Source of the DNA: an uncultured Prevotellaceae bacterium
Lineage (GTDB): Bacteria > Bacteroidota > Bacteroidia > Bacteroidales > Bacteroidaceae
Assembly (NCBI GenBank): GCA_947169245.1
Contig: CAMVPA010000024.1
Span: 1 to 53,401 of the forward strand
Reading direction: 5' to 3'
Length of the DNA: 53,401 nucleotides
Shown here: positions 8,104-16,886 of the stretch, piece after piece
How the letters are laid out: each line of letters opens with the position of its first letter
How positions within the stretch are numbered: the first letter of the stretch is position 1
Made by a program: the position numbers and the translations under genes
Notes under the pieces: generated by a model
The model's database searches: none
What the model saw: only the letters and a program-made list of their open reading frames with translations
What the model was told of the DNA's origin: nothing

Positions 8104-9432
8104 ATGAAACATATCATCATTCTTGGCGACGGCATGGCCGATCATCAAGTTGCTCGTCTTGGAAACAAGACTTTGCTGCAATACGCACGTCCTGAATACA
8201 TGAACCGCATGGCCCGTGAAGGACGCTGCGGGCGACTGATTACCGTTCCCGAGGGATTCCCGCCCGGCTCCGAGGTGGCAAATACCGCCATCCTTGGCTA
8301 CGATCTGAACAAGGTGTACGAAGGACGTGGCCCGCTGGAAGCAGCAAGCATTGGCTACGATATGGCGGATGATGACTTTGCCATCCGCTGTAATATCATT
8401 ACACTTGAAGACGGAAAGATTATCACTCACAATGGCGGCAATCTGGAAACAGAGGATGCGCGCGTGCTTATCGATTATCTCAATGAGAACCTCGCTAAGC
8501 CTATCAATAAACGTGAGGGCTGCGAACGTGTGAAGTTCATCACTGGCATACAGTACCGACACCTGCTGGTTATTAAGGGTGGCAACAAACACGTTGTCTG
8601 TGCCCCACCCCACGACCACCCAAACGAGGAGTGGAGGTCCCTACTGGTAAAAGCCTCCCCAAGCCCCTCCAAGGGAGGGGATGTTGAGTCACCAGACACC
8701 GCAGCATCATCTAATCAGACACCCCCTCCTTCGGAGGGGCATGGCGAGGCTCTGACTCCCCAACAGACAGCCGACCTCATCAACGAACTGATTCTGAAGT
8801 CGCAGGAACTGCTGGCCAAGCACCCCTATAATATTAACAAGGTGAAGAACGGCGAACGACCCGCAAACAGCATCTGGCCTTGGAGCGGTGGCTACCGTCC
8901 GGACATGCAGACGCTAATGCAGCAATATCCACAGATCAAGAGCGGTGCCGTCATCTCGGCAGTCGACCTCATACAGGGCATAGGCAAGTATGCCGGCCTA
9001 CGCATCATCAAGGTGCCCGGAGCCACAGGACTGGCCAACACCAATTATGAGGGTAAGGCAGAGGCCGCCATCGAGGCACTGAAGAAGGATGACTTCGTGT
9101 TTGTCCACGTAGAAGCAACAGACGAGGCAGGCCACGACGGCGATATTGACCTGAAACTCAAGGCCATCGACTATCTGGACCAGCGACTCATCAAACCCAT
9201 CGTCGAAGCCATTGAAAAGATGGATGAGCCTGTAGCAGTAGCCATACTGCCCGATCACCCAACGCCAGTGGAGCTTCGCATCCATGTGAACGAGCCCGTA
9301 CCATTCATCATCTGGTATAAAGGCATCGAAGCTGACGACGTCAAGGAGTATGACGAAGTGTCGTGTGTTAACGGCAGCTACGGCTTACTTCGCCTACAAG
9401 AATTCATGCAGGCGTTTGTGGGCGGAAAATAA
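8104..9432 (+). CDS. ApgM-like alkaline-phosphatase-superfamily enzyme; candidate homoserine kinase
   Basis: 442 residues of the cofactor-independent phosphoglycerate mutase (archaeal ApgM) type. The N-terminus MKHIIILGDGMADHQV carries the first metal-binding Asp. Later metal ligands are visible in FVHVEATDEAGHDGDIDLKL and AILPDHPTPVELRIH. Bacteroidetes commonly place this gene next to thrA and lack a classical ThrB, and it has been proposed to make phosphohomoserine. The position 39 bases after thrA fits that role. thrC does not follow here; the next gene is queA on the other strand. Residues of about 183-216 (ASPSPSKGG to SEGHGEA) are an in-frame insertion encoded by a palindromic element and sit in a loop before TADLINELIL. 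Confidence 0.85.
   Translation: MKHIIILGDGMADHQVARLGNKTLLQYARPEYMNRMAREGRCGRLITVPEGFPPGSEVANTAILGYDLNKVYEGRGPLEAASIGYDMADDDFAIRCNIITLEDGKIITHNGGNLETEDARVLIDYLNENLAKPINKREGCERVKFITGIQYRHLLVIKGGNKHVVCAPPHDHPNEEWRSLLVKASPSPSKGGDVESPDTAASSNQTPPPSEGHGEALTPQQTADLINELILKSQELLAKHPYNINKVKNGERPANSIWPWSGGYRPDMQTLMQQYPQIKSGAVISAVDLIQGIGKYAGLRIIKVPGATGLANTNYEGKAEAAIEALKKDDFVFVHVEATDEAGHDGDIDLKLKAIDYLDQRLIKPIVEAIEKMDEPVAVAILPDHPTPVELRIHVNEPVPFIIWYKGIEADDVKEYDEVSCVNGSYGLLRLQEFMQAFVGGK
8652..8751 (+). repeat. REPIN-like palindromic element, copy A, inside the ApgM-like gene
   Basis: 100 bases with imperfect inverted ends of about 33 bases (left starts AGCCTCCCCAAGCCCCTCCA; the right end is its near complement). 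Each arm is itself a hairpin (CCCCTCC/GGAGGGG). The spacer contains CAGCATCATCTAATCAG, close to the spacer of copy B. The element is read through as Pro/Ser/Gly-rich peptide (ASPSPSKGG ... PPPSEGHGEA). Confidence 0.85.
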
Positions 9433-9468
9433 GCAGAGCTGTTAATGTGAAAACACGGACTGCGTGCT

Positions 9469-10755
9469 TTAGGGAATCAGCAGCGACGAGTCACCATAGC
9501 TCAGAAAACGGAAATCGTGTTGCAGCGCATAGTCATATATGCGCTGCCAATCTCCGTGTACGAAAGCACTGACGAGCAGCAGCAACGTCGACTGCGGCTG
9601 GTGGAAATTGGTAACAAGCATCTTGACTATTTTGTAATCGTAGCCAGGCGCTATGATAATCTGCGTTGAAGAGTGAAGCACATTCAGCGCGCGGACATCC
9701 ATCCAGTGGAGCAGAGCCTGAAGTACAGTCTTCAACGAACAATTCTCATCTGTCATTTGGGTTTCCTTTTGACCATCGGCCAAAGGTTCCTCTTTCCCAT
9801 TCAGCAAGATGTCATAGGGTTCCCACTGGTTGACATGTAATTGCTCTTCAGTAATGTCTGGATGGCGCAGCACTTTGAACCCCATATAGTAAAGGCTTTC
9901 AAGGGTACGCACGCTGGTGGTACCAACGGCTATGGCCTCACAATGATGAGCCAGAAGCTTTTCTATGGTACGGCGATGGACAGCGATATACTCGGTGTGC
10001 ATGGCATGTTCACCAATGGTCTCGCTTTTGACGGGCTTGAAGGTTCCTGCGCCAACATGCAGTGTCACCTCCTCACGATCAACACCGTGGGCATCGAGAG
10101 CTTCAAGGACACGGGATGTAAAATGCAGGCCCGCTGTCGGAGCTGCCACGCTTCCTTTGATTTTTGAGTAAACAGTCTGATAAGTGGTCTTGTCGCTCTC
10201 CTGTGTCTCACGATTCAAGTATGGCGGGATGGGGAGCTCACCCATGGCGTCGATAATCTCAGCGAAAGAGAGACCACCTGTCCAGCTGAACTCAATAAGG
10301 TGACTCGTTCCCTGTTCACCACAATACTGAGCTGTGACAGTAATAGTCTGTCCGGCAAAAGTGATGTCACGATGCAAAGGACTGCTCTTCCATTTCTTCA
10401 GGTTGCCGACAAGACAAAGCCATGAGCAACGGTCACGCTGCTGGAACATCAGCTCATAGTCACGAGGCGCAGCTGGCTCAAGAAGGAAAATTTCAATAAG
10501 TGCCCCCACGGGGTCGCCACTTGTATTGGCTTTGCGGAAATGCATGCGGGCCTGAATGACACGCGTATTGTTGAAAACCATCAAAGCACCTTCAGGTAAG
10601 TATTGGGGCAGATTACGGAAGATGTCCTCTCCCACTTCACCATGACGGTAGACAAGCAGCTTCGACGAATCGCGCTCTGCTTTTGGAAACTTGGCAATGC
10701 GCTCGTCGGGAAGCAGATAATTATAATCGTTGATGTGTATTTGCTTAGTATCCAT
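9469..10755 (-). CDS. queA: S-adenosylmethionine:tRNA ribosyltransferase-isomerase
   Basis: 428 residues, the longer Bacteroidetes form. It transfers and rearranges the ribosyl part of SAM onto 7-aminomethyl-7-deazaguanine at tRNA position 34, making epoxyqueuosine. Family motifs are present: YLLPDERIAKFP near the start, LMVFNNTRVIQARM, SKIKGSVAAPTAGLHFT, VTLHVGAGTFKPV, VGTTSVRTLES and MLVTNFHQPQSTLLLLVSAF. The start lies 9 bases downstream of the PAP2 gene stop, so it is probably the last gene of the long unit that begins at ftsY. Its 3' end converges with the ApgM-like gene across a 36-base gap. Confidence 0.93.
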   Translation of the reverse strand: MDTKQIHINDYNYLLPDERIAKFPKAERDSSKLLVYRHGEVGEDIFRNLPQYLPEGALMVFNNTRVIQARMHFRKANTSGDPVGALIEIFLLEPAAPRDYELMFQQRDRCSWLCLVGNLKKWKSSPLHRDITFAGQTITVTAQYCGEQGTSHLIEFSWTGGLSFAEIIDAMGELPIPPYLNRETQESDKTTYQTVYSKIKGSVAAPTAGLHFTSRVLEALDAHGVDREEVTLHVGAGTFKPVKSETIGEHAMHTEYIAVHRRTIEKLLAHHCEAIAVGTTSVRTLESLYYMGFKVLRHPDITEEQLHVNQWEPYDILLNGKEEPLADGQKETQMTDENCSLKTVLQALLHWMDVRALNVLHSSTQIIIAPGYDYKIVKMLVTNFHQPQSTLLLLVSAFVHGDWQRIYDYALQHDFRFLSYGDSSLLIP

Positions 10756-10764
10756 TATATATTG

Positions 10765-11457
10765 TCAGACAATGCATGCACGAATGAGTGCATAGGTATA
10801 TGTGAACATGAGGACAACAAGGACTATGTTGATGTCGTCAGTTTGATAGCCAGTGGATGTGTATTTGGTGGAAATATAGTTCACCGTAGTAGATAAACGG
10901 CGGCTGAAATGACGGAAGAACAGATAGACGCAGGTTCCGACAATGCCACCCCATAGGAGCCCGACAAGGATGTCGCCTGGGAAATGTACTCCCAGATAGA
11001 GGCGCGTCCAGCAGTTGACAAGCGACCACGTGACGAGAGAGAACGACAGTAGGCGCGAACGTACGAGGAGACTGAAGAACACAGCAATGCTGAACGTGTT
11101 GCAGGCATGAGCCGAGAAGAAACCGTAGCGCCCGCCCCGATAGCCGTCAACAATGTCGACCACTGCACCTATCTGAGGGTCGTGGGTCGGACGCCAGCGT
11201 GCCACAAGGGGTTTGACGATGGTGTCATCGATGGTACCTGCCAAGACCACGCAAAGTGCTGCACTACCTACGACAAGCAGAATCTTCATGAACGAGTCAT
11301 TATTCTTCAGAACGAGGAAGAATAGCGACACGTACAATGGAACCCATGTGACGGCAGCCGTCAGTGTGCGTACCAATGTGTCGAGATAGAGCGACTCACT
11401 GCCGTTGAGTGCTAACAACAGCTGTCTGTCCAGTTGTATGAGCGTCTCCCAGTCCAT
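10765..11457 (-). CDS. PAP2-family membrane phosphatase
   Basis: 230 residues with five to six hydrophobic helices. The three phosphatase motifs are present: KPLVARWRPTHDP (motif 1, K-x6-RP), YGFFSAHACNTFS (motif 2, SAH in place of PSGH) and RLYLGVHFPGDILVGLLWG (motif 3, with catalytic His and Asp). Such enzymes remove phosphate from lipid pyrophosphates such as undecaprenyl pyrophosphate, lipid A or phosphatidate at the outer face of the inner membrane; which one cannot be told here. It lies 3 bases after the bat fusion gene and 9 before queA. Confidence 0.88.
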   Translation of the reverse strand: MDWETLIQLDRQLLLALNGSESLYLDTLVRTLTAAVTWVPLYVSLFFLVLKNNDSFMKILLVVGSAALCVVLAGTIDDTIVKPLVARWRPTHDPQIGAVVDIVDGYRGGRYGFFSAHACNTFSIAVFFSLLVRSRLLSFSLVTWSLVNCWTRLYLGVHFPGDILVGLLWGGIVGTCVYLFFRHFSRRLSTTVNYISTKYTSTGYQTDDINIVLVVLMFTYTYALIRACIV

Positions 11458-11460
11458 GTG

Positions 11461-14127
11461 TTATATCGTTTCTATTTGTTTGGCTTCTACCCAGCCTTCC
11501 TTACCGTCGGCTACACGAACCTGTTTCCACTGTTGCATCTGGTTGTCGATGATGTCAACGCGAGTGCCTTCATGCAGGATGAAGAGGTCGGTACCATTCT
11601 GAGCCGGTGTGCTCTTGACGTTGACGGCAGCATCAATGACAATGGCACCACGACGATTGACAAGTTCCTGCTTTTGTAAGACGGCAAAGACATTGCTGAA
11701 CAGGAAAACCAGCAGCAACAAGCCACCGCCAAAGAAGCCCAACTTGCGCAGCCACACTATATCGGCAAAGAGATAGACAAGTGCCAAGACGATGGCCAAG
11801 GCAAGGGCAATGAGTGCCATACGTGCCCAGGCGTCGACACTCATCATATTGACAAGAGCACGCAACCAAGTGACAAAGAAAAACTCCGTCTCGGGCGTAA
11901 TCTTATCGATGGTCTTCGAACGTGCCATCTGCAGGTTATGGCGTATGTCCTTGTCGCCAGGCGAGAGCAGCAGCGCACGCTCGTAGTTGAGTACTGCATG
12001 GGTAATATCCTCTGTGCGATAGTAGGCATTACCAAGATTATAATACAATTCGGCACTGGTGCCACCCTTGAGTAGCGACTCATAGCCGCGAATGGCATCC
12101 TGGTAGCGACCTGCAGCGTAAGCGCTGTCGGCATCAGCCTTCGTAATGGCAGCGTCGGCGGCGAGAGGAGAGGCGAATGAGCCGAGAGTAAGGACAAAGA
12201 GGAGTAACAGACGGGCATGTGACAGCTGGTCTACATTCACTTTCTGTTTCTTGCCACCCTTCTTCATCGCATCAGCAATCTTTGTAATGGCACTCATGGC
12301 CTTATCGTAAACCTTATTCATATTTCCCTTCGGGTCGCCGGGAGCATAGCGTTCAAACTCGCACTCATCAAGAGCGTTGAGGAAGAGTCCAACCGTCTCT
12401 CCGTCAACACCACGGCTGCTGAGACGATCAGCAATGTTGTCATGCGACAACTGCTCAACGGGTATGTTAAGTTTGTCACCGACATATCCCCACAACGCAC
12501 GCAGCACTTCGTCATAGAACTGCGATGGCTGGTTGGCTGTCATCAGGCGTGCAGCTTTCTTCAGACGCTTGGTTGCCACCTTGTTAGCCTTGCCAGCACG
12601 CTGTTTCACGATATTGGCGTTCTCAATGGCACGCTGACGGAAGATGATGAATAGCGATACGAAGACTATAAGCAGTAAGCCAAGCGACAGCCAATATGCG
12701 GTGCTACCGAAGAAGAAGTCATCGACGGCACGCAGTTTGGTGGAGCCCGTTTTGATATAGCGGATATCCTGATTGAGCAATTCAACGTCTTCTTGTCCAC
12801 CGCTGTATACGCCTGTCGACTGGCTACCAGCACCCTTGGCTACGTCAAGCGTGAACGACTGAGTCTGCACTGTCTTATAGCTGTTCGACTGTGTGTCATA
12901 GTAGGTAAAAGTAACGGCAGGAATTTCAAACTTGCCGGGATGGCGGGGAACAGCCAGGAAGTCGTAAATCATCGAGCCCTCCACACCGTTTATGGTCAGC
13001 TTGCTCTTGTCGGTAAGCTTGGCATCGTATTTGTCGAAGTCGGCGGGGAATTTGACAACGGGTTGCTTGATGAGCTTCAAGTTGCCGATGCCACTGACAA
13101 CGACACGCAGCGTCACGGGGTCGTTGGCCTTCACCTCGGTCTTCATCAGTTGGGCAGAGATATTGAACTTACCGACACCACCCGAAAAGTCGGCTGGACG
13201 CTGTGGCAGAGGATCGACCTGTATCTCAACGCCCGGAGCCTGGATCTGCTTCTTCACCTCCACGATACTCGAGCCACCGTTAAAGAACGCTTCAAAGGGA
13301 TCGATATTGCGGTTCTGCTGCATAACAATACCATTGAAGGTGATACTGGGAATCTTCAGTTTGCCAGTAATCTGCGGGAACATGACATACTGACTCCATG
13401 TCACCGTACGGTAGGGGCGTCCGTTGAAGTTTTCAATCTTAAAGCTCTTCTGCTGAGGCAATGGAACCTCCTGAGTATGAAACCCCTGAAGGTCAGGCAT
13501 TTTTCCCTCGAGCTGCGTCAGGTCGACCAGCGTATATACCTTATACGTCAGCAAGATAGGTTCCTGTTCGTGGACGCGACGCTTATTGGCACTTACTTTG
13601 ATGAACAAGTCGCTGCCAGAAATCTGACTGCCAGCTGCTCGCATACGTTCCTCTGATGGTTGCTGACGGTTTCCTCCCTGCTGTGGCATAGCATTCTGAG
13701 CCGTACCGCTGACAATAATCTTCAGTGGCTGTGAACTAATATTGTTGCCCTCCGCAGTAACTTGAGCAGCAGGAATGGTGAAAGTGCCATTCTTCGTAGC
13801 CACCAGAATATAGGTAAAGGTGATGGACGACGACTGACTCGTATGGCCGTTGACAATCTGGAAACTCGACTGCGATGACTGGCTCGGCCCCATCAATACT
13901 TCGAAAGCATCAGGAATGTTACCGACACGGAAATTCTTGACGTTCTGGGTGTTCACCTTGAACGACAGGCGAAACTGCTCGCCCACAGCCACATGTGACG
14001 GGGCGTTGGCAGTAAGAGTTTGCGCCACTACGGGACTAAATGATAAATGACATATGATGAATGACAACACAATCACCCATCCTCTTGTTCTATCGTTTAT
14101 CCTGTTAATCATAATTTCAATTCTCAA
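11461..14127 (-). CDS. BatD-BatE fusion protein (oxygen-tolerance operon)
   Basis: 888 residues. The N-terminus has a signal peptide (IVLSFIICHLSFSPVVAQ) and a BatD-type region of repeated beta-sandwich domains to about residue 470 (TLTANAPSHVAVGEQFRLSF at its start). A membrane helix follows (YWLSLGLLLIVFVSLFII, near 475) with a cytoplasmic segment. At about 630 a second, signal-like helix (ARLLLLFVLTLGSFASPLA) leads into a BatE-type part: TPR repeats (AGRYQDAIRGYESLLKGG; AELYYNLGNAYYRTEDI), two membrane helices and a C-terminal SH3-like domain (GAIVIDAAVNVKSTP; GKEGWVEAKQIE). BatD and BatE are separate proteins in some Bacteroidetes; here they are joined with the second signal sequence retained. 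An ATG at 14112 is an alternative start. Confidence 0.88.
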   Translation of the reverse strand: MRIEIMINRINDRTRGWVIVLSFIICHLSFSPVVAQTLTANAPSHVAVGEQFRLSFKVNTQNVKNFRVGNIPDAFEVLMGPSQSSQSSFQIVNGHTSQSSSITFTYILVATKNGTFTIPAAQVTAEGNNISSQPLKIIVSGTAQNAMPQQGGNRQQPSEERMRAAGSQISGSDLFIKVSANKRRVHEQEPILLTYKVYTLVDLTQLEGKMPDLQGFHTQEVPLPQQKSFKIENFNGRPYRTVTWSQYVMFPQITGKLKIPSITFNGIVMQQNRNIDPFEAFFNGGSSIVEVKKQIQAPGVEIQVDPLPQRPADFSGGVGKFNISAQLMKTEVKANDPVTLRVVVSGIGNLKLIKQPVVKFPADFDKYDAKLTDKSKLTINGVEGSMIYDFLAVPRHPGKFEIPAVTFTYYDTQSNSYKTVQTQSFTLDVAKGAGSQSTGVYSGGQEDVELLNQDIRYIKTGSTKLRAVDDFFFGSTAYWLSLGLLLIVFVSLFIIFRQRAIENANIVKQRAGKANKVATKRLKKAARLMTANQPSQFYDEVLRALWGYVGDKLNIPVEQLSHDNIADRLSSRGVDGETVGLFLNALDECEFERYAPGDPKGNMNKVYDKAMSAITKIADAMKKGGKKQKVNVDQLSHARLLLLFVLTLGSFASPLAADAAITKADADSAYAAGRYQDAIRGYESLLKGGTSAELYYNLGNAYYRTEDITHAVLNYERALLLSPGDKDIRHNLQMARSKTIDKITPETEFFFVTWLRALVNMMSVDAWARMALIALALAIVLALVYLFADIVWLRKLGFFGGGLLLLVFLFSNVFAVLQKQELVNRRGAIVIDAAVNVKSTPAQNGTDLFILHEGTRVDIIDNQMQQWKQVRVADGKEGWVEAKQIETI

Positions 14128-14147
14128 TTATCAATTCTCCATTAATA
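14104..14147. repeat. AT-rich heptamer-like spacer
   Basis: On the minus strand the spacer before the BatD-E gene is built of degenerate 7-base units (TGGAGAAT, TGATAAT, TGAGAAT, TGAAATT). The same kind of spacer recurs between several genes in the window. No promoter or terminator is visible. Confidence 0.5.
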
Positions 14148-14148
14148 C

Positions 14149-15846
14149 TTACCAGTTTTTCTGCAACTGACGGCGACGAGGTTGCTGCTGCGCCTTCTTC
14201 ATGCGGTCTTGAGTTTGCTTCTCCTGTTGCATGGCAGCATTGAGCAACTGTTCAGCATTATCCTTGCTCATTTGTGGCTGTTGTTGCTGTTGTTGCTGCT
14301 TTTGCTCTTGTTGCTTCTGGTCTTGCTTCTGCTGGTCCTGCTTCTGCTGGTCCTGTTTCTGCTGATCCTGTTTCTGTTGCTGGTCCTTCTTGTCCTGCTG
14401 TTGTTTCTTCAGCTGGTGTTTGCAAAGTTGCAGGTTGTAGCGAGTCTCGTCGTCGTGAGGGTTCAGACGCAGCGATTGCTTATAGGCCTCAATGGCCTCG
14501 CTGAACATCTCGTGTTTCTGACAGACGACGCCCATGTTATGGAACGACTGCGACTTCATCAGCGGGTCGGTCTCTATCTTACTGGCGGTCTCGAACTCGG
14601 CCACAGCGGCTGAGTCTTTGTTCTGCTTCAGCAACGAATTGCCCAGATTGTAGTGTGCCTGCGGGTTGCGGTCATTCTTCTCCAAGGCCTTACGATAGCT
14701 CACCTCAGCATCGGCAAAGTTGCTGGCACGGAATTGTTTATTTCCCTGACGGATATACGTACGATCAGTCTGTGCCGATGCGCTTATAGCCACCAGTACA
14801 AGCAGAAGTGCAACAGCTCGTTTCTTCGAGCCAAACAATGACACGTTCTTCAGCAGAGGATTCTTGCTTTCGAGGATACACACTTCCAAGATGAGGAGTA
14901 GCAACGCCAAAATAGCAAAAGCAATGAACTGCTCGTCAAAGTCGCTATAGACGGTGCTGTCAATCTCCTTCTTCGACAGTTTGTCAAGCTCGGCGTCCAG
15001 CTGATCCTGAGCACGGCTATTATTCTCGACGTGGATGAAAGCGCCACCACCAGCCTGTGCTATCTCACGACACATCTGCTCGTTAAGAGCCGACATAACG
15101 GTGTTGCCAGTATTGTCGCGCATATAGTCATTAGTACCAGGAACGGGGATGGGGGCTCCTTGTGTGGAACCGACACCCAGCATATAGACATGCATGCCTG
15201 CAGCCTTCGCAGCCTTGGCCGCTTCCATTGCCCCACCCTCATGGTCTTCACCATCGGTAATGATGACAATAGCTTTTCCGACCTCTGTGTCCTGTGTAAA
15301 ACTATGGGTTGCCATGTTGATGGCAGTAGCAATATCGGTACCTTGCGTTGCCATCATCGAGGGGTCAATGTTAGAGAGGAACATCTTTGCCGACACGTAG
15401 TCGCTGGTGATAGGCAACTGTACAAAGGCGTCGCCGGCAAAGACGATGAGACCAATCTTATCGTTGGAGAACTTGTCAACCAGGTTCTCGACAATCATCT
15501 TCGAACGGTCAAGTCGGCTTGGCGCCACATCCTCAGCAAGCATGGAGTTCGATATATCCATAGCAATGATGGTCTCAATGCCGGTACGCTTCTCATGACT
15601 GATTTTCGTACCCATCTGCGGACGGGCCAGCATGATGATGAGCAAAGCCAGAGCAGCCTGTAGCAACCAGAACTTCACTGCCGGACGCCATCGTGAGACG
15701 TCGGGCATTAACTCTTTCAGTAACGTGGGGTTGCCGAACTTGCGCAGACGTTTCCGGCGGCTGCGGTAGCCCACAAAACGGATGATTGCCAATACAGGTA
15801 TCAGCAACAGCAAGTATAGATAGGCGGGATCTTCAAATCTGAACAC
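14149..15846 (-). CDS. BatB-BatC fusion protein: VWA domain plus TPR repeats
   Basis: 565 residues. Two N-terminal membrane helices (LYLLLLIPVLAIIRFVG; WLLQAALALLIIMLA) precede a von Willebrand A domain from about residue 90. Its metal site motif is complete: DISNSM, a Thr in ATQGTD and the Asp of ITDGED. A third helix (FIAFAILALLLLILEV) ends the BatB part. A signal-like segment (VALLLVLVAISASAQ, near 345) then leads into BatC-type TPR repeats (QAHYNLGNSLLKQN; HNMGVVCQKHEMFSEAIEAY) and a Gln/Lys/Asp-rich low-complexity tail (repeats of KQDQQ). BatB and BatC are often separate genes. It is probably a membrane-anchored scaffold facing the periplasm, with a role in oxygen tolerance inferred from Bacteroides work. 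Confidence 0.88.
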   Translation of the reverse strand: MFRFEDPAYLYLLLLIPVLAIIRFVGYRSRRKRLRKFGNPTLLKELMPDVSRWRPAVKFWLLQAALALLIIMLARPQMGTKISHEKRTGIETIIAMDISNSMLAEDVAPSRLDRSKMIVENLVDKFSNDKIGLIVFAGDAFVQLPITSDYVSAKMFLSNIDPSMMATQGTDIATAINMATHSFTQDTEVGKAIVIITDGEDHEGGAMEAAKAAKAAGMHVYMLGVGSTQGAPIPVPGTNDYMRDNTGNTVMSALNEQMCREIAQAGGGAFIHVENNSRAQDQLDAELDKLSKKEIDSTVYSDFDEQFIAFAILALLLLILEVCILESKNPLLKNVSLFGSKKRAVALLLVLVAISASAQTDRTYIRQGNKQFRASNFADAEVSYRKALEKNDRNPQAHYNLGNSLLKQNKDSAAVAEFETASKIETDPLMKSQSFHNMGVVCQKHEMFSEAIEAYKQSLRLNPHDDETRYNLQLCKHQLKKQQQDKKDQQQKQDQQKQDQQKQDQQKQDQKQQEQKQQQQQQQPQMSKDNAEQLLNAAMQQEKQTQDRMKKAQQQPRRRQLQKNW

Positions 15847-15883
15847 GGCGATAATATGTATTTATAGATTATCGAATAACTAT

Positions 15884-16882
15884 TTATGGAATACGGCGGA
15901 AAACGGTGATGCGCAGAAGTAGTTCGAGGAGCAGTGCCAACACAGCACCAAGAGCAAAAGGCTGGTAAGCCTCATACTTCTTACTGAACTTCTTGACATT
16001 GAGCTTAGTCTTCTCCAGCTGATCAATCTCCTTGTAAATCTGGTGCAGCTCCTTGGTGTTTGTGGCACGATAGAAATCAGCATCAGTGGCCTGAGCAATC
16101 TTACGTAACGTCTCGTTGTCAATCTCAACAGGGATGTTGACGTACTGGACGCCACCAGCCACGGGCATAGGATAAGGTGCAACCTTATTAGTACCCACAC
16201 CGATAGTGTACACACGGATACCGAGGCTCTTGGCTATCTCAGCAGCTGTCAGCGGAGAGATGTCGCCACGGTTATTGGAGCCGTCGGTCAACAGGATGAC
16301 AACACGGCTCTTGGCTTTCGAGTCTTTCAGACGGCTGACAGCATTGGCCAGTCCCATACCAATGGCAGTGCCATCCTCAATGAGTCCCCGGGCGGCAATA
16401 TCGGTACGAACATTCTGCAGCAGACTGAGCAACGAGGCGTGGTCTGTAGTCATCGGACACTGAGTGAACGATTCACCTGCGAAGATAGTCAGGCCGATGT
16501 TATCGTCGGGGCGCCCGCTGACGAACTCTGCCGCTACCTGCTTGGCAGCCTCAATACGGTTAGGCTTCAAGTCCTCGGCAAGCATGGATGTCGACACGTC
16601 CATAGCCAGCATGATATCAATGCCTTCTACGGTGCGGTGTTTCCATGAGTTGTGGGTTTGCGGACGTGCCAGCACGATAACCAACAATGTAAACGTCAGC
16701 AGACGCAAGATGAGCTGCAACGGCATGAGCCGCACACGCCAGCTCTTCGGTGCATCGCGGAAGGCGAAGGTGTCGCCCATGCGCAGTGTCGGCTCGCTCT
16801 TCTTCCTGTACTTCAGATACCACACGATGTAGGGTATCATCAGCAGGAGCAGCAACAGATATTCTTTATTGGCAAGTTCCAT
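15884..16882 (-). CDS. batA: BatA-like VWA domain membrane protein
   Basis: 332 residues. Membrane helices lie near residues 8-24 and 55-75 (LILRLLTFTLLVIVLA) and at the C-terminus (FALGAVLALLLELLLRI). The VWA domain has the full metal-ion site: DVSTSM, then the Thr of EDGTAIGMGLA and LLTDGSNNRGD. BatA and BatB act together in the Bacteroides aerotolerance operon; the biochemical activity is not settled. It lies 4 bases after the upstream BatD-like gene and 37 bases before the BatB-C gene. Confidence 0.9.
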   Translation of the reverse strand: MELANKEYLLLLLLMIPYIVWYLKYRKKSEPTLRMGDTFAFRDAPKSWRVRLMPLQLILRLLTFTLLVIVLARPQTHNSWKHRTVEGIDIMLAMDVSTSMLAEDLKPNRIEAAKQVAAEFVSGRPDDNIGLTIFAGESFTQCPMTTDHASLLSLLQNVRTDIAARGLIEDGTAIGMGLANAVSRLKDSKAKSRVVILLTDGSNNRGDISPLTAAEIAKSLGIRVYTIGVGTNKVAPYPMPVAGGVQYVNIPVEIDNETLRKIAQATDADFYRATNTKELHQIYKEIDQLEKTKLNVKKFSKKYEAYQPFALGAVLALLLELLLRITVFRRIP

Positions 16883-16886
16883 GTTC

